Shown here piece by piece: positions 13,398 to 24,984 of a stretch of 64,000 nucleotides of DNA (the stretch's first letter is position 1; every line of letters begins with the position of its first letter). The DNA is from Malachius bipustulatus. Its lineage: Eukaryota > Arthropoda > Insecta > Coleoptera > Melyridae. Location: NCBI GenBank assembly GCA_910589415.1, contig OU342634.1:27029144-27093143 (forward strand), read 5' to 3'. The notes below the pieces were generated by a model, which was given only the letters and a program-made list of their open reading frames with translations, searched no databases and was not told the origin of the DNA. The translations under genes and the position numbers were made by a program.

Positions 13398-14689
13398 GTG
13401 GGCAGGTGAATTTTGGAAAACCACTTTTTCGTGATCTGGGGGTCATGATCGGTGGACATTTGATGAGTTTGGGTGATTTTCGAAAAGTGATGTCGTCCTC
13501 AATAGTGTATTTTTTTGTTAAAAAATACACTAATAGCCATCATTCTCCGTCATAGTTTATCGAAGAATGTATTATTCTGGCACAGCCTGAGATTTCCCTT
13601 GAAAGAAGAGCCACTGATTGTCAATCACCCTGTATAACATGACGTATTATTGTTGGGTATACGTAGATAAATCTTGAAAGTGAAAAAACTCACGACAGAG
13701 ACATCCACATCAATGTTCCGGTTTTATTAACGCTCATCAGTCTGCCATGCCAACTAATAACACGCCAGAGGAAGATGCTGAACTCTGAAAATTAGCGAAG
13801 ACTGTAAAATTCTCTTTTATGAACTTATTGAAAAATGGGCCCAATCAAACACTCTAAACGGTATTACTTGGTTACGGTATTGACCATTAGATGACTGTAC
13901 GTCATATAACCCATAATGTTCTGATTAAAAGGAATGCTGATCTTATAGTCTTCACAAATTCCCTTAGTTCGACAAAATATAAATCTGGTGCTGGTGAATA
14001 ATCAATTTAAAGTGAATTTCATCAATCTTTTGCAATGGAATCGCAACGGAGGGACCATTGTCATGTAAGAAAAGAAAACCTATGGAAATCTTTCCACGAC
14101 GTTTCACCATAAGTTATCTCTACGCCCAAGTAATAATTAATTAAGAACAGCTATCACACCTCATTAACTAATTATAAATGTTGTGACAACGAATATAAAA
14201 ACAACGAATTAATAATAATGGAGTGTTCCGATTAAGAAATATTGCAAAGAAAAAATTACTACTAATGATTATAGTCCCCCTTGATCTTAATTTTTTAACC
14301 GAATCAGATAGAACTTTGAAACTAAAATTAAATCAAATGTCATAAAATTTACCACTTTTTGAAGCAAAACTGATTTGCCAAATGTCAAAGATAAAGATGA
14401 CGTTATAGTCGCTGTCAACTACTTTTTTTTAGAGAGTCATGTGATACCGCATTTTAAAGTTATTCGCACAAAAATTATGTTATTGAAATACCTTTAAAAT
14501 GAGTCTCACATCACCCCTCCCATGCCATTAAAAAATTGAAATTGACAGTGACTGCAACATCATCTTTGACATTTTTGACAGATCAGATTTGCGTCCTAAA
14601 GTAGCCTGGATAGGGTTAAAGGATTAGGGTTCAAGCCTTGGTAGGGTTGCTAAGCTTTTTTCTTCTAAACATTAGCGACATTATACATA
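13398..14689. other. Gene-free DNA with a small foldback
   Basis: No gene is supported. At about 14360-14600 two arms pair around a centre near 14478; GTCAAAGATAAAGATGACG on the left matches the complement of CATCATCTTTGAC on the right. Half of a CAGGGTG-type element end (CACCCTGTATA) lies near 13627. Confidence 0.55.
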
Positions 14690-14691
14690 TA

Positions 14692-16465
14692 CAGGGTGAT
14701 TCAGGTTTTATCTTGTTAACTTCAGGGATCGATAGGATAGAACCGATTAAAATGGGTAACGTTATTTTGCGATGTAACGTTTTCCTCAGAAAAGTTGAAT
14801 TTAATTTTTTTTCTCACAACTTTTGAAAGATTTATCTGGTTTGGACTAAATAAACGCAGCTTACATTAATTTTGAGCCTGTCATGACCTTCCAAAGTTTG
14901 AGTCTTCTAGCACTCTGCGAAATGCTCTTCTTGTTTTGTTTTTTGTTTTTTTTTTTCAATAAGTTACACCAAAAAAATATTTATACAACGACTACACAGG
15001 ACAATTCCTTGATGAATTACAAAGCTCTATTGTCTCCTATGAAAATTAAAGTTTTTGCTTCGTTCTTGATATATTTAAGAAAATTCAGGGCAATGTAATT
15101 ACCAATTTCATGAGTTTTATTAGAGCTACACAGCAAGGACTGAAATGTGTGAACTGACGTTAGTCAAAAATAATTGTTGTCATTAGTTCATTGAGTAATG
15201 TTATTAGTGATCGTAGAAGCTGTTTTGGTGTTGGCAAGAACTTTTACAAATGTAGAATACGCCAATATACATTATGTTTACGAATTCTGCGATGGTAATT
15301 CACAGGCGGCAGTGCGAAGGTACAGGAGACCCTTTCCTAATAGAATAATTCCGAATTCACAATTTTCATAGATGTGCATCGTCGTTTTTCGGAATATGGT
15401 TTACGACATTACAATGAACAAAATCATAATGCACAACCAAGATAATTATGACATTCGTGTTCTTCGGCTTTTTGATGACAACCCAACTATAAGCACACGT
15501 CGAGCAGCACAGCAGTTTAAAATTCCTCTCAGTCGACTGTACTAAAAGCACTCAGGCGAGATCGCCGAAGGGCTTTTCATTTTCAACCTGTTCAAGGTTT
15601 GCTGCCAGGCGATGCCGAAAAACGTCTCAACTTTTGTAATTGGGTTTTGGATTCGGTGAAAATAGATCCACAATTTTTGCAAAAGATGTTATGGACAGAT
15701 GAATGCAATTTTAGAAGACGAGACATCTTCATGTTTGGAGTACAGTTAATCCTCGGTGCATCAGTTAATCTACGTTTCAACAAGAGTTTAGTGTAAATAT
15801 GTGACTGCCTATTTTACCTCCTCGTTTAAATGGAAACTAATTTTATGATTTTCTGGAAAATTCGCTGAACCATGTTCATGAAGATGTTCCATTAAATTTA
15901 CGACGAGATAGCTGGATACAGTTGGATGGTTCACCTCCTCATTATGTTATGGAAGACAAGTATGGCAGTGGTTGGACGAAAATTATCACCACCGATGAAT
16001 TGGACGCTTACCCAACAACTGCCCAAATGTGAGAATTACTGGTGAAGGTCCAGTGGCGTGGCCACCTCGTTCACCAGATCTCAATCCTTTGGATTATTTA
16101 GCTTGGAGTCACCTAGAAGCAATGGTGTACGACACTCCAGTAGATACCCGCGTGGTATTGCTTCAAAGAATAAGGAAGGCTTGCGACGAACTAAGAAATC
16201 ACCCTGTGCTAATTCGTCGATGCCAGAAGTGTATTGAAGCTGGAGGAATGCATTTTGAACATTTGTAATTCTGCCGCATTATTATGTTAATTTAGTCTAA
16301 ATCGGATCAATCGTTCAAAAGTTATGAGAAAGAACTAGAAAATAAATTCAACTTCAATGCGTGGAAATAAAGCGTTTCTAGGAAAACGTTACATCCCAAA
16401 ATAACGTTATTTCAATCTGATCTATCGATTCCTGAAGTTAACAAGATAAAACCTAAGTCACCCTG
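14692..16465. mobile_element. Decayed Tc1/mariner-type DNA transposon
   Basis: A 1774-bp element with imperfect inverted ends of about 100 bp. The left end starts CAGGGTGATTCAGGTTTTAT and the right end is the complement of CAGGGTGACTTAGGTTTTAT. TA flanks both ends. It encloses a frameshifted transposase relic on the plus strand. Element structure, TA target and DDE-type protein together make the class assignment firm; the exact family is not. Confidence 0.85.
15185..16268 (+). pseudogene. Transposase relic (DDE, Tc1/mariner superfamily)
   Basis: Read across frames, the N-terminal helix-turn-helix part shows VYEFCDGNSQAAVRRYR, then FPNRIIPN, then VHRRFSEYGLRHYNEQN and NPTISTRRAAQQF. The catalytic core follows: LLPGDAEKRLNFCNWVL, then WTDECNF (first Asp-Glu context), QLDGSPPHYV (second Asp) and SPDLNPLDYLAWSHL (third Asp). 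The C-terminus ends RCQKCIEAGGMHFEHL, typical of this insect transposase group. Several stops and frameshifts break it, so no functional enzyme can be made. Confidence 0.8.
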
Positions 16466-16467
16466 TA

Positions 16468-18190
16468 TACATATCTATAAGTAAATTTTACGTAACAAGT
16501 ATCATATTATTTACATATTATATAATTATATAAAATATAACACCGTGGTAATTAAAATAATCTGATCACCAATCAGATAAATGATCTGAATATCAGATCG
16601 ATGAAGATGAGAAAAAAAAACTCGAGAGAGATTTTGTCGTTAATTAAACCTCATAGTTAGGTAACGTAATATAATATTCAATCAAGAAGCAGAATATAGA
16701 AGGTTAAATGACGAGAAAACCTGAATTACCACAAAAATGCGATACTAAACCGTAATAGAACAGGTAGAAGTCGCGCTTGACATCATGAAAAGCGAGATAT
16801 TATTATTGTAAACTATGACAAAATGTTTGCTTCTAGAACGAATAATATAATACGAGTATTTAAACCATTATCTATGGAAATTATTATATCGAAAAAAAAA
16901 AAATTCCTCCCTAGGGAGTCGAAATTTATAACTTACTTGGCACATTTTTTCAACGCAATTATTCCTTAAATTTATCTGAAAAGACAAAAGAAGTCATTAA
17001 ATGAAGAACGAAAATTCAAGTAATTTTCAATCATTATTATAACATTAGAGATTTCTATTTAAAATTGCGATTTCAAATAATGAGTTCGCTGTTCTAAAAT
17101 ACAACAATGTACAAGAAAGCATAATGAGGTCTACAAAAATCACCGATGTTTCCAAACGGAGTTGTATTTAGTACACCTATCAATTAATAGTTTTGAATAT
17201 TTAGTTCCTAGAAAGTTGAGGGATCCTCTCAAATCTCTGAGAATGTAGATATTTATATTATCACGAAGTTGCCATTTATTGAATAAATCTAAGTACCTAA
17301 GTAGTTATGTATTATTCACAATTATTCAGAAATCGCTAATCTAATTATGTTTAACTATTTAACAAGAAGTATGTGATATAACAAGAAGAAGTGATATTCA
17401 TTTCTAAACACATTTGTGCCGCCGCGCTTCACTAATTCAAGATAAGCTACCCGTTTCTTATTAGCAGCTTATAAGCAACCAGTCTTCATGCAGTGAAAGG
17501 GGTGGTAGAACTATCTCGATCGTGATTTACGAAGTATGTGTCATTATTACGTATTTCTAGAATTCCTTTAATTATTATTAAAATAATAATTATTATTAAA
17601 ATAATAATTATTAAAATTATTCATCCTGTTCCTAGAGAAAGCGAGGACGTCATCTTCTTTGCCATTTCTAAGACTATAGCAATTATTTGTCTAAATTTTA
17701 CCCTTTAATTTTTTTTTTAGTCTTCAATAACACAGCAGTATCGTAATTTAATTTGCACGTTTATTTTGCTTTCTAAGAGTGCATATATTATAGATTGCAT
17801 GACAGAAGTAATAATGACTGTGATTACATGAACAATCATGCAATGTTTTCGTGTCATATAACCAACTAACATTGGTTCAAATCGCGAAAAACAAACGGGC
17901 ATAATTGAAACATTTCTCTTTTTATTGGTAACTTGAACTGACATTTAAAATAATTACCATCACCTTATAGAACCGTAATAATATTATTTAGATGTCATTA
18001 ATTTTGTTTATTTTTAATTTCAGAAATGTGATTGTTGTTATAAAAATTAATTAATTTTATTGTTTACCATTTATCTGAAATGTAAGGTTTCCCTTGCGTG
18101 TTCTTCAATTATTAAACCCGTCTTTGAGTTACTTCTTCTTATACAATAATTAATCGTACAACTATAAAATGGCCCTAAAGATCAACATAC
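16468..18190. other. Gene-free AT-rich DNA
   Basis: Nothing coding is supported. There is a short AT-rich simple repeat (ATTATTAAAATAATA units) at about 17570-17620. The open frame at 17717-17944 (minus) has no recognisable domain. Confidence 0.5.
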
Positions 18191-19246
18191 CTAAATGAAG
18201 ATCTACATATAAATTTGACCAATCCACTCTGTAAGGGAGTTCAATTTTTTTTTAATTACCAAATTAATTCTTTTCTTCTCGAGGGAGACAAAATTTACTT
18301 ATATCTTCACGATTTTGTAGTTCTGATTTGGCGTTTATGGACTTTGACACTACAAAATGGCCCTAGAGATCGACATATAAACTTGACCAGTCCGATATGT
18401 AAGGGATTTCAACAAAAAAAAAAAAATTACCCCCTAAAAAAATTATTATCCTCACTATTTTGTAGATTCTGACTTAACGCTTGTGGATTTTGAAACTATG
18501 AAAAAACCCGGAAGATCTACATATTATAAACTTGACCACAGTAAGGTATTTCAATTTAAAAGAAAATTACCAAATTAATTATTTTCTTCCCTAGGGAGAC
18601 AAAATTCTCTTATAACGATTTTGTAGATTCTGACTTGGTGTTTGTGGACTTTGATACTACAAAATGACCCAAGAGATCCAAATATAAACTTGACCAATTG
18701 TAAGGGGAAAAAAATTACCTCCCTTGGGAGACAAAATTTACTTATATCTTCACGATTTTGTAGATTCTGACTTGGCGTTTGAGGTTTTTGAAACTACAAA
18801 ATGACCCTGAAGATCTACATAATATAAACTTGACCAGTCCGATATGTAAGGGATTTCAACCAAAAAAAAATTACCCCCTAAAAAAATTATTATCCTCACT
18901 ATTTTGTAGATTCTGACTTAACGCTTTTGTGGATTTTGAAACTATGAAAAAACCCTGAAGATCTACTTATAAACTAGGATTATTAAGAATATTATAAACT
19001 TGACCAATCCACAGTAAGGTATTTCAATTTAAAAGAAAATTACCAAATTAATTCTTTTCTTCCCTAGGGAGACAAAATTCTCTTATATCTTAACGATTTT
19101 GTAGATTCTGACTTGGTGTTTGTGGACTTTGATACTACAAAATGACCCAAGAGATCCAAATATAAACTTGACCAATTGTAAGGGGAAAAAATTACCTCCC
19201 AGGGAGACAAAATTTACTTATATCTTCACGACTTTGTAGATTAACG

Positions 19247-19663
19247 AAGAGACAGAAGGCAAGTATACTCGACGATTAATTCATAAAAATAATGAATTGT
19301 AGGTCAATGAGTATAAGCCCACAGAGTGCAATTGCTAGCCTGTTAGGTGGGTTCGGAGAATTCCTCCATCGCCCATAACAGTTGTCATGCTGGCAGTGCC
19401 CGAATTCGGAGTATCCTCCAGATACTCCGAATGCAGCACACTGATGAGTTCCAGTAGAACGAAACACGTGTCTGTGCTTGATTTGGTACTCTGGAAGGCT
19501 CTGCTGTTGGATGCGGAAGCAAACTCTCTGGTTGGAGTTTCGGGCACTGCCAGCATGACAACTGTTATGGGCGATGGAGGAATTCTCCGAACCCACCTAA
19601 CAGGCTAGCAATTGCACTCTGTGGGCTTATACTCATTGACCTACAATTCATTATTTTTATGAA
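19247..19663. mobile_element. Palindromic insertion with 14-bp target duplication
   Basis: Two 126-bp arms at 19280-19405 and 19539-19664 are essentially perfect reverse complements around a unique spacer of about 133 bp. The spacer begins with a small hairpin, GGAGTATCCTCCAGATACTCC. The block is flanked by TTTGTAGATTAACG at 19233-19246 and 19664-19677, which reads as a 14-bp target duplication. An unpaired 33-bp extension lies only on the left. Open frames across it are palindrome artefacts. The long duplication fits retroposition better than a cut-and-paste element. Confidence 0.7.
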
Positions 19664-19676
19664 TTTGTAGATTAAC

Positions 19677-19824
19677 GCCCGTATTCACAAACGATAATTT
19701 AATAAATAATTACGTAATCAATTATACCCATCTCACTCTAACGCATAAAAACTGCATATCTCCATCCCATTTATTTAATTATTTTCGAGATATTACAGGA
19801 CAGAAATGCTTTGTGAATACGGGC
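19677..19824. mobile_element. Small MITE, 148 bp
   Basis: The 15-bp inverted ends are GCCCGTATTCACAAA and TTTGTGAATACGGGC, with no coding sequence between them. It lies directly against the 14-bp duplication of the preceding palindromic insertion. The superfamily is not clear because no target duplication is obvious. Confidence 0.7.
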
Positions 19825-20240
19825 CTATTGTCTTTTGGCGTTCGAGGATTTCGAAACTACAAAATGACTCTGAATATCTTCATATAAACTTTACCAATCC
19901 GCTATATGTATAAGGGATTTCAACAAAAAAAAATATATCAAAGTTTTTTTTCCTTCTTAGGAAGACAATATTTACCTATTATCTTCACGATTTTGTAGAT
20001 TCTGACTTAATAACGTTTGAGGATTTTGTAGCTATGAAATGACCGTAAAGATCTACATATAAACTTGACCAATCCACTGTAGGGGATTTTTACTTAAATA
20101 AACTACCAAAGTGATTCTTTTCCTCCCTAGGGTAACAAAATTTACAAAATTGATTTCTTCCACGATTTTGTATGGAAGGCAACTCAAAAAAGATACCAAA
20201 GTGATTTTCCTCCCTAGGGAGAATTACCTCTTGAATTTCA

Positions 20241-22849
20241 CCTTGGGTGCATCTGACTTTTCTGTTCATATATAGGTCCTTTGACTTGATTTAGCGTCAA
20301 CTATTTGCTTGTGGTAGATGTCTCTTTTGTTTCTTCGTCGGATAAAATTTTGGATTGCTTTATTAGAATGTCCATAGAGAGTTTTATGGCTTCTATTTAC
20401 GGCAAAATGAAGATTTTTTGCTTTATTTTTCAATTATTCATTATTCTAAACAGACGAAAAATAGCCATGTGTCATCCGTTTAGAAAATGTTTTAGAAGTT
20501 CTCAGCTGTAATAGCCCGCTTCACTCGCTCGTGCATCTAATCTAAATAGGTACATTATACTAATACCCAATTATCTTATAAAGTATAGAGTTCCATATGT
20601 ATGTAATATTTCGTGCGATTTTTTTTACCGGCTTGACCGGTAAAATATAATCACAAAACTCAATCTAATTACACGTCTCGGCTAAAATTACTTCAAGCAG
20701 AAAACGCTAAAATCAGTGATTGAGGTACATAAATAGTTGTCATATAATTAGCATAGTCCCAGAACGAACTAGATCACAACGACACAGTTTTTCGAAACTG
20801 AAACAAATGCTTGTTGACCTCGTTAATTGGAAGAATCGACAACTCGTGGGCGTGCCTAAGAAAATTGCGGTACTATTGTGAAAATATTACTTTCGTCGCG
20901 ACCAAACTACATGTTACCAGTCACTGAGGATGTGGTGTTAGTGTGACTAAAATGGACATCCTCCTCTTTATAATTACCACATTTAATTCAGTGATTAAGG
21001 CGAGTATAGCAAAACCTCGATGAAGAAATATGGAAGGAGAGAGGTAGAAATCGGCAATTACGTTTTTACTTATAAAAATTCACGCATAAAGGAACTACAT
21101 AAGTATTTATTCTTTGGATAATAATTTCTATACGATTATTGAATAAAGCGTTCATTATCCTGCTAATTTCAGTTTACTCATGCCGCAAGATAATAAATAA
21201 CGCGCTTTCACGGATAGGAGTCTATCACATAATTACAATAACTAAACATGTGAAAGAATGAACAAAAAATCACGGATTAGAGCCAATCACAGCCGAGGAG
21301 GTTCAAGAAATCACGGTGTGCCGATATCAACACATCAAAATATCGCTTTCATAGAACCGGAATATCGAACGAAATGATGATAATGACACGAACACATTCA
21401 AAAAGCAAACGAAGTAGCACGATTGCACTCCATTGCGGTCTTGTTTTAACTTGACTTATCAAACTGCGCTCGCATTCCAACTACCCCGGCGCGGCGAGCG
21501 GGCAGCGCAGTCTGGAGTAAGCGAGTCTGGAGTAAGTCGTAGAGAAAATAGCGTCCACTTCTCGCGGAGAGGGCGTTCAAATGAGCCGTTCCCTCGTGAA
21601 TAATAGCCATCTTTCTCCGCTCATTGAAAATTATAATTATTATTCTTGAATCTGTAATGTTTTATTTAAAAGATGAGGTATTAATGATTGTATTGATGAT
21701 ACGCTCGAAATATTACTGCTATAAAATTAGCTTGCGATTGGAGTAATTGCATCAAGTATGTAAAAGCTGTTTTCTGTTTAAATTAGAAAATAATCATACT
21801 GCAGCTCCACTTGGTGGGAGCTTTTCACTTCTACCAAAATTTCAGTTTCAGTCTTTGGTACTTTTTTTGCACTACTCAATAATAGTTGTTAAGAATTAAA
21901 AGAAATTAATTGAGGCAATTAATTGCGAGACTGTTAATTTTATTATCCAGATACGCAAGACCTACTCGTGTATAGGTTCTTATATTTTTCCAAGCTGTGC
22001 ATGCACCTGTCACAACAAATGGGCGTGAATTCTTATTGGCTAAATGTCGATGACCTCTATACAGTTGTTCTTCTGAAATGTAGCGTGTGCAAAACTCGGC
22101 CAGATGTTTTTGTTGCTTTAGAATCGGCATTTAATGCAGAAAGTTATTATGTATTAAGCAACTGGAGAATAATCACTGAATAATCAATCAACACCTGTCA
22201 TATGGTCAACACAATAATTATTATATGAAACTTTTTTTGGCTTATAGTCATAATATATTTATTTTGTTCAGCAGTTTTTAATCGAATTTTTTACAAGTAA
22301 CTATAGTCTGACAGAAGTTAAATAATTTGAATGACTGATGCAAAACATAATGGGTGATCTAGAAACTACAGCTGCAGAAGATCAAACGTGAGTCTAAAAC
22401 TGGTATGATCAAATTGGTATGATCTGGTCAGACTCCAATTATTAACATACACCTGTCTGGTCTGGTGACCTAAGGTTTACCAGAGGCAACAAGCCACTAT
22501 GAAACTTCAAGACTTTTATGCACTAGATCAGGTCAATAAAACCTTGCAAAGTCTTATTGATTTATAACTGTAAGCAAGGGCGGGTCACTTGTTTGGGTTT
22601 AGGTACCTGGCCACCGAGTATCATTTCATTGTTACCGTTTGCCATCTCAAGAAACGGCATCATGACAGGTGGTGCAGCTGCTCAATGGGAGAGATTCCAG
22701 TTAAGAGCGTATTGGAGCCGCATACCAGGTCAGGTCAGGGCAACTATGAGAGAACCTTCTTAAAGTCCCTCTTTTTGCTCTCTCATAGAACTGGAAATCA
22801 TATCAAGAATTGGAGAAGCCAGAACCATGTGTGTAACAAGATGAAAAAT
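20241..22849. other. Gene-free DNA around a dispersed repeat
   Basis: No gene is supported. The only structured part is the dispersed repeat at 21160-21640. Short frames at 20305-20511 and 21906-22183 have no recognisable domains. Confidence 0.5.
21160..21640. repeat. Dispersed repeat family, copy 2
   Basis: Homologous to 9290-9740, in the same orientation. It shares the GATAATGACACGAAC and GTAGCACGATTGCACTCC type blocks and ends in a CpG-rich stretch (about 21480-21600), GAGCCGT and CGTGAATAAT. It may be an old transposon or a duplicated promoter-like unit. Confidence 0.55.
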
Positions 22850-23067
22850 GTATTATGCATGCAGTATAGAGATCTTAATGTGCACCTCAGGAGTCAGAAT
22901 ATTAAGATGCTCGGTGCTGCTCTATGGGACTGAGTCCTGAACTTTGAAGAAAAACATTAGTGATCGTCTAGAAGCATTTGAATTGTAGTCATGCAGAAGG
23001 ATATAGAGAATAATTTGGGTGGACAGGATAAAAAATGAAGACGTACTGGAAATAATAAGAATAAAGA

Positions 23068-23757
23068 ATGGCCATCAGCAAGGCACTTCTCTACATAGCC
23101 AATCAGCCCTCACGCAAGTTCGTCCTGTGTACCGATTCCCTCAGCTCTCTCACATCCATAAAGAATATGTATCCTAAACATCCTTTAGTAACGGATATCA
23201 AAGACTCGCTCTGCCTCCTGGACAACAAAGGATATGAAATCGAATTCATTTACGTCCCATCACATTGCAATATAAAAGGGAATGAAGAAGTTGACTCGTT
23301 AGCGAAAGAAGCCGCAAAATCCAGAACATCCGCCATAGTGACAATAAAAATTCCCGAAGACATCATCAGCGAGATCAAAAAATCAGCCCAAGATATCTGG
23401 CAGCAGCAATGGGACCAAAACTGCTTCCGAAAGCTCTACCCCATCAAACCATCAGTCACAATAAAACTGCCCCTACCATCTAACAGAAGACACCAAGTGA
23501 TTCTATCCAGACTTCGTTTAGGCCACAGCAATCTGACCCACTCCCATATTTTCAAACGTGAACCACCCCCCATCTGTAGCCACTGTAACACTCCACTAGA
23601 CATCAAGCACCTATTAGTAAACTGCTCACTGTATACCGCTGCTCGCCAAAGACACAACATCCCGGACAACCTACACCATGCGATCTCCTCAAACGAGGAA
23701 ACGATTACCAGAACCCTACAGTACCTGCTAGATATTGGTCACTCAACAACAATATAA
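23068..23757 (+). pseudogene. LINE ORF2 C-terminal fragment (RNase H, zinc knuckle)
   Basis: An uninterrupted 229-codon frame. VLCTDSLSSLTSI carries an RNase H Asp, and FIYVPSHCNIKGNEEVDSLA carries the conserved His and final Asp. The C-terminal cysteine motif CSHCNTPLDIKHLLVNC (C-x2-C, His, C) follows. The first RNase H Asp and Glu and all of the reverse transcriptase are missing because the copy is 5'-truncated. The ATG at 23068 lies in the target-site duplication, so it is not a native start. The lack of stops suggests a fairly young insertion. Confidence 0.8.
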
Positions 23758-23966
23758 TCCATCTTCTTTTTTCTTATATTATTCCTGTTTATCCACCATA
23801 AGTACGTACTACTTTGCTATATGTAATTTTTTTTATAATTCTCTTAGCCTGAAGTAAGAAATGTATATACACATTGTAACTCCTGCATTGTAACTAACAA
23901 AAATGTAACTCCTGCAATAACCGCCATGGTTGAGCAGGTTCCCTAAATAAAAAATAAAAAATAATA
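23071..23966 (+). mobile_element. 5'-truncated LINE with RNase H and A/T-rich tail
   Basis: The insertion is bracketed by the 11-bp direct repeat AATAAAGAATG at 23060-23070 and 23967-23977. It ends in a tail of AAATAAAAAATAATAAA-type repeats, as expected for target-primed reverse transcription. It carries only the 3' part of the LINE: the C-terminal half of an RNase H domain and the terminal CCHC-like motif. The RNase H and tail point to the I/R1-like group rather than RTE. Its host is itself a LINE remnant. Confidence 0.85.
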
Positions 23967-24119
23967 AATAAAGAATGAGTCCTACAGCATCAAATATGAG
24001 AATAGCTGTGATGATAGCCAACATTCTCAGAGGAGATAGCACTTGAACAAGAAGAAGATAGAACTGCGGTGGGACTTCTCACAACATTGTCACTTGGGTG
24101 ATCAGTGATCACCTACCTA

Positions 24120-24984
24120 CAGTGTGACCCATTTGTTCTTGAAACACCCTGTAGAATCTTAATTTATGGTGCGATTTAAAAAAAAAAACTTTTAAATCGT
24201 AGAGCTTGATAAACTATATTTTGGGAGCAAAAAGCGTCTCATTCCTACAAAATCCAGGGCCTACTAGATCAGTGTTTACTTGTAAAATCTCAAAAATTCA
24301 TATTAGCGATTTTTTTAGAAAAAAACTGGGCACGCCACGGGATTCACCAGCCCTCAAAACGGTACTGTACTAAATTTTATTGAAAATGTCAGAGTAAAAA
24401 GGATCTTGTAGTTATTTTAGAAATTCATAATAATACTCCGAATTTTCATAAATTAATTTGAAAAAGGTCAAAAACTATCATAAGTAAAAATTAAAATTAA
24501 AAAAAGTAAAAAAAAAGTAAAAAAAAAATAAAAAATAATAAAAATAAATAAATAAATAAAAAATTATAATAATTAAAAAATTAAAGTACCTACATTATCA
24601 CCAACTAGACGTACAATTTCTATTTTGTCTCTATTGACCTTTTCGAATAAATTAATGAAAATTCGGAGTTCTATTATGAATTTCTAAAATAACTGCAAGA
24701 TCCTTAATACTCTGACATTTCCAATAAAATTTTGTACAGTACCGTTTTGGGGGCTGGTGAATCCAGTAGCGTGCACAGTTTTTTTCTAAAAAAATCGCTA
24801 ACATGAATTTTTGAGATTTTACAAGTAAACACTGATCTAGTAGGCCTTGGATTTTGTAGGAATGAGACGCTTTTTGCTCCCAAAATATAGTTTATCAAGC
24901 TCTATGATTTAAAAGAAATTTCTTTAAAATCGCACCATAAATTAAGATTCTACAGGGTGTTTCAAGAACAAATGGGTCACACTG
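24120..24984. mobile_element. Foldback element, 865 bp, TA-flanked
   Basis: The ends CAGTGTGACCCATTTGTTC and GAACAAATGGGTCACACTG are exact complements, flanked by TA. The arms pair throughout with a centre near 24550, an A-rich loop of AATAAATAAATAAA type. There is no coding sequence. It lies just downstream of the RTE-like remnant. Confidence 0.85.

Larger units (their letters stand above)
18195..20240. repeat. Degenerate tandem array, units about 140-170 bp
   Basis: A unit with the blocks GATCTACATATAAACTTGACC, AAGGGATTTCAA, CTTCCCTAGGGAGACAAAAT, CACGATTTTGTAGATTCTGA and CTTGGCGTTTGTGG recurs from about 18195 to 20240. Spacing of the first block is about 137-172 bp. A longer period of about 450-470 bp is also visible: TCCGATATGTAAGGGATTTC occurs at 18391 and 18838, and GTAAGGTATTTCAATTTAAA at 18541 and 19014. 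Two insertions interrupt the array at 19247-19824. Confidence 0.8.
22850..24060 (+). mobile_element. Remnant of RTE-like LINE, split by a second LINE
   Basis: The plus-strand translation before 23060 reads, with frame changes, LLYGTESW, then RLEAFELWSCRRI and WVDRIKNEDVLEIIRIKNE. This is the usual C-terminal end of RTE-type reverse transcriptases (YG.E.W, LEAFEMW.YRR, W.D..TNE.VL). The same text resumes after 23977 with SYSIKYENS. Only this terminal piece remains. It was interrupted by the LINE at 23071-23966. Confidence 0.6.

Noticed and set aside
19276..19608. Three open frames (73-106 codons) on both strands
   Set aside because: They mirror each other because the segment is a near-perfect palindrome. 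The same residues appear from both strands.
18195..20240. A CRISPR-like array of repeats and spacers
   Set aside because: Units are 140-170 bp, degenerate throughout, and in a eukaryotic genome. This is satellite-type tandem DNA.
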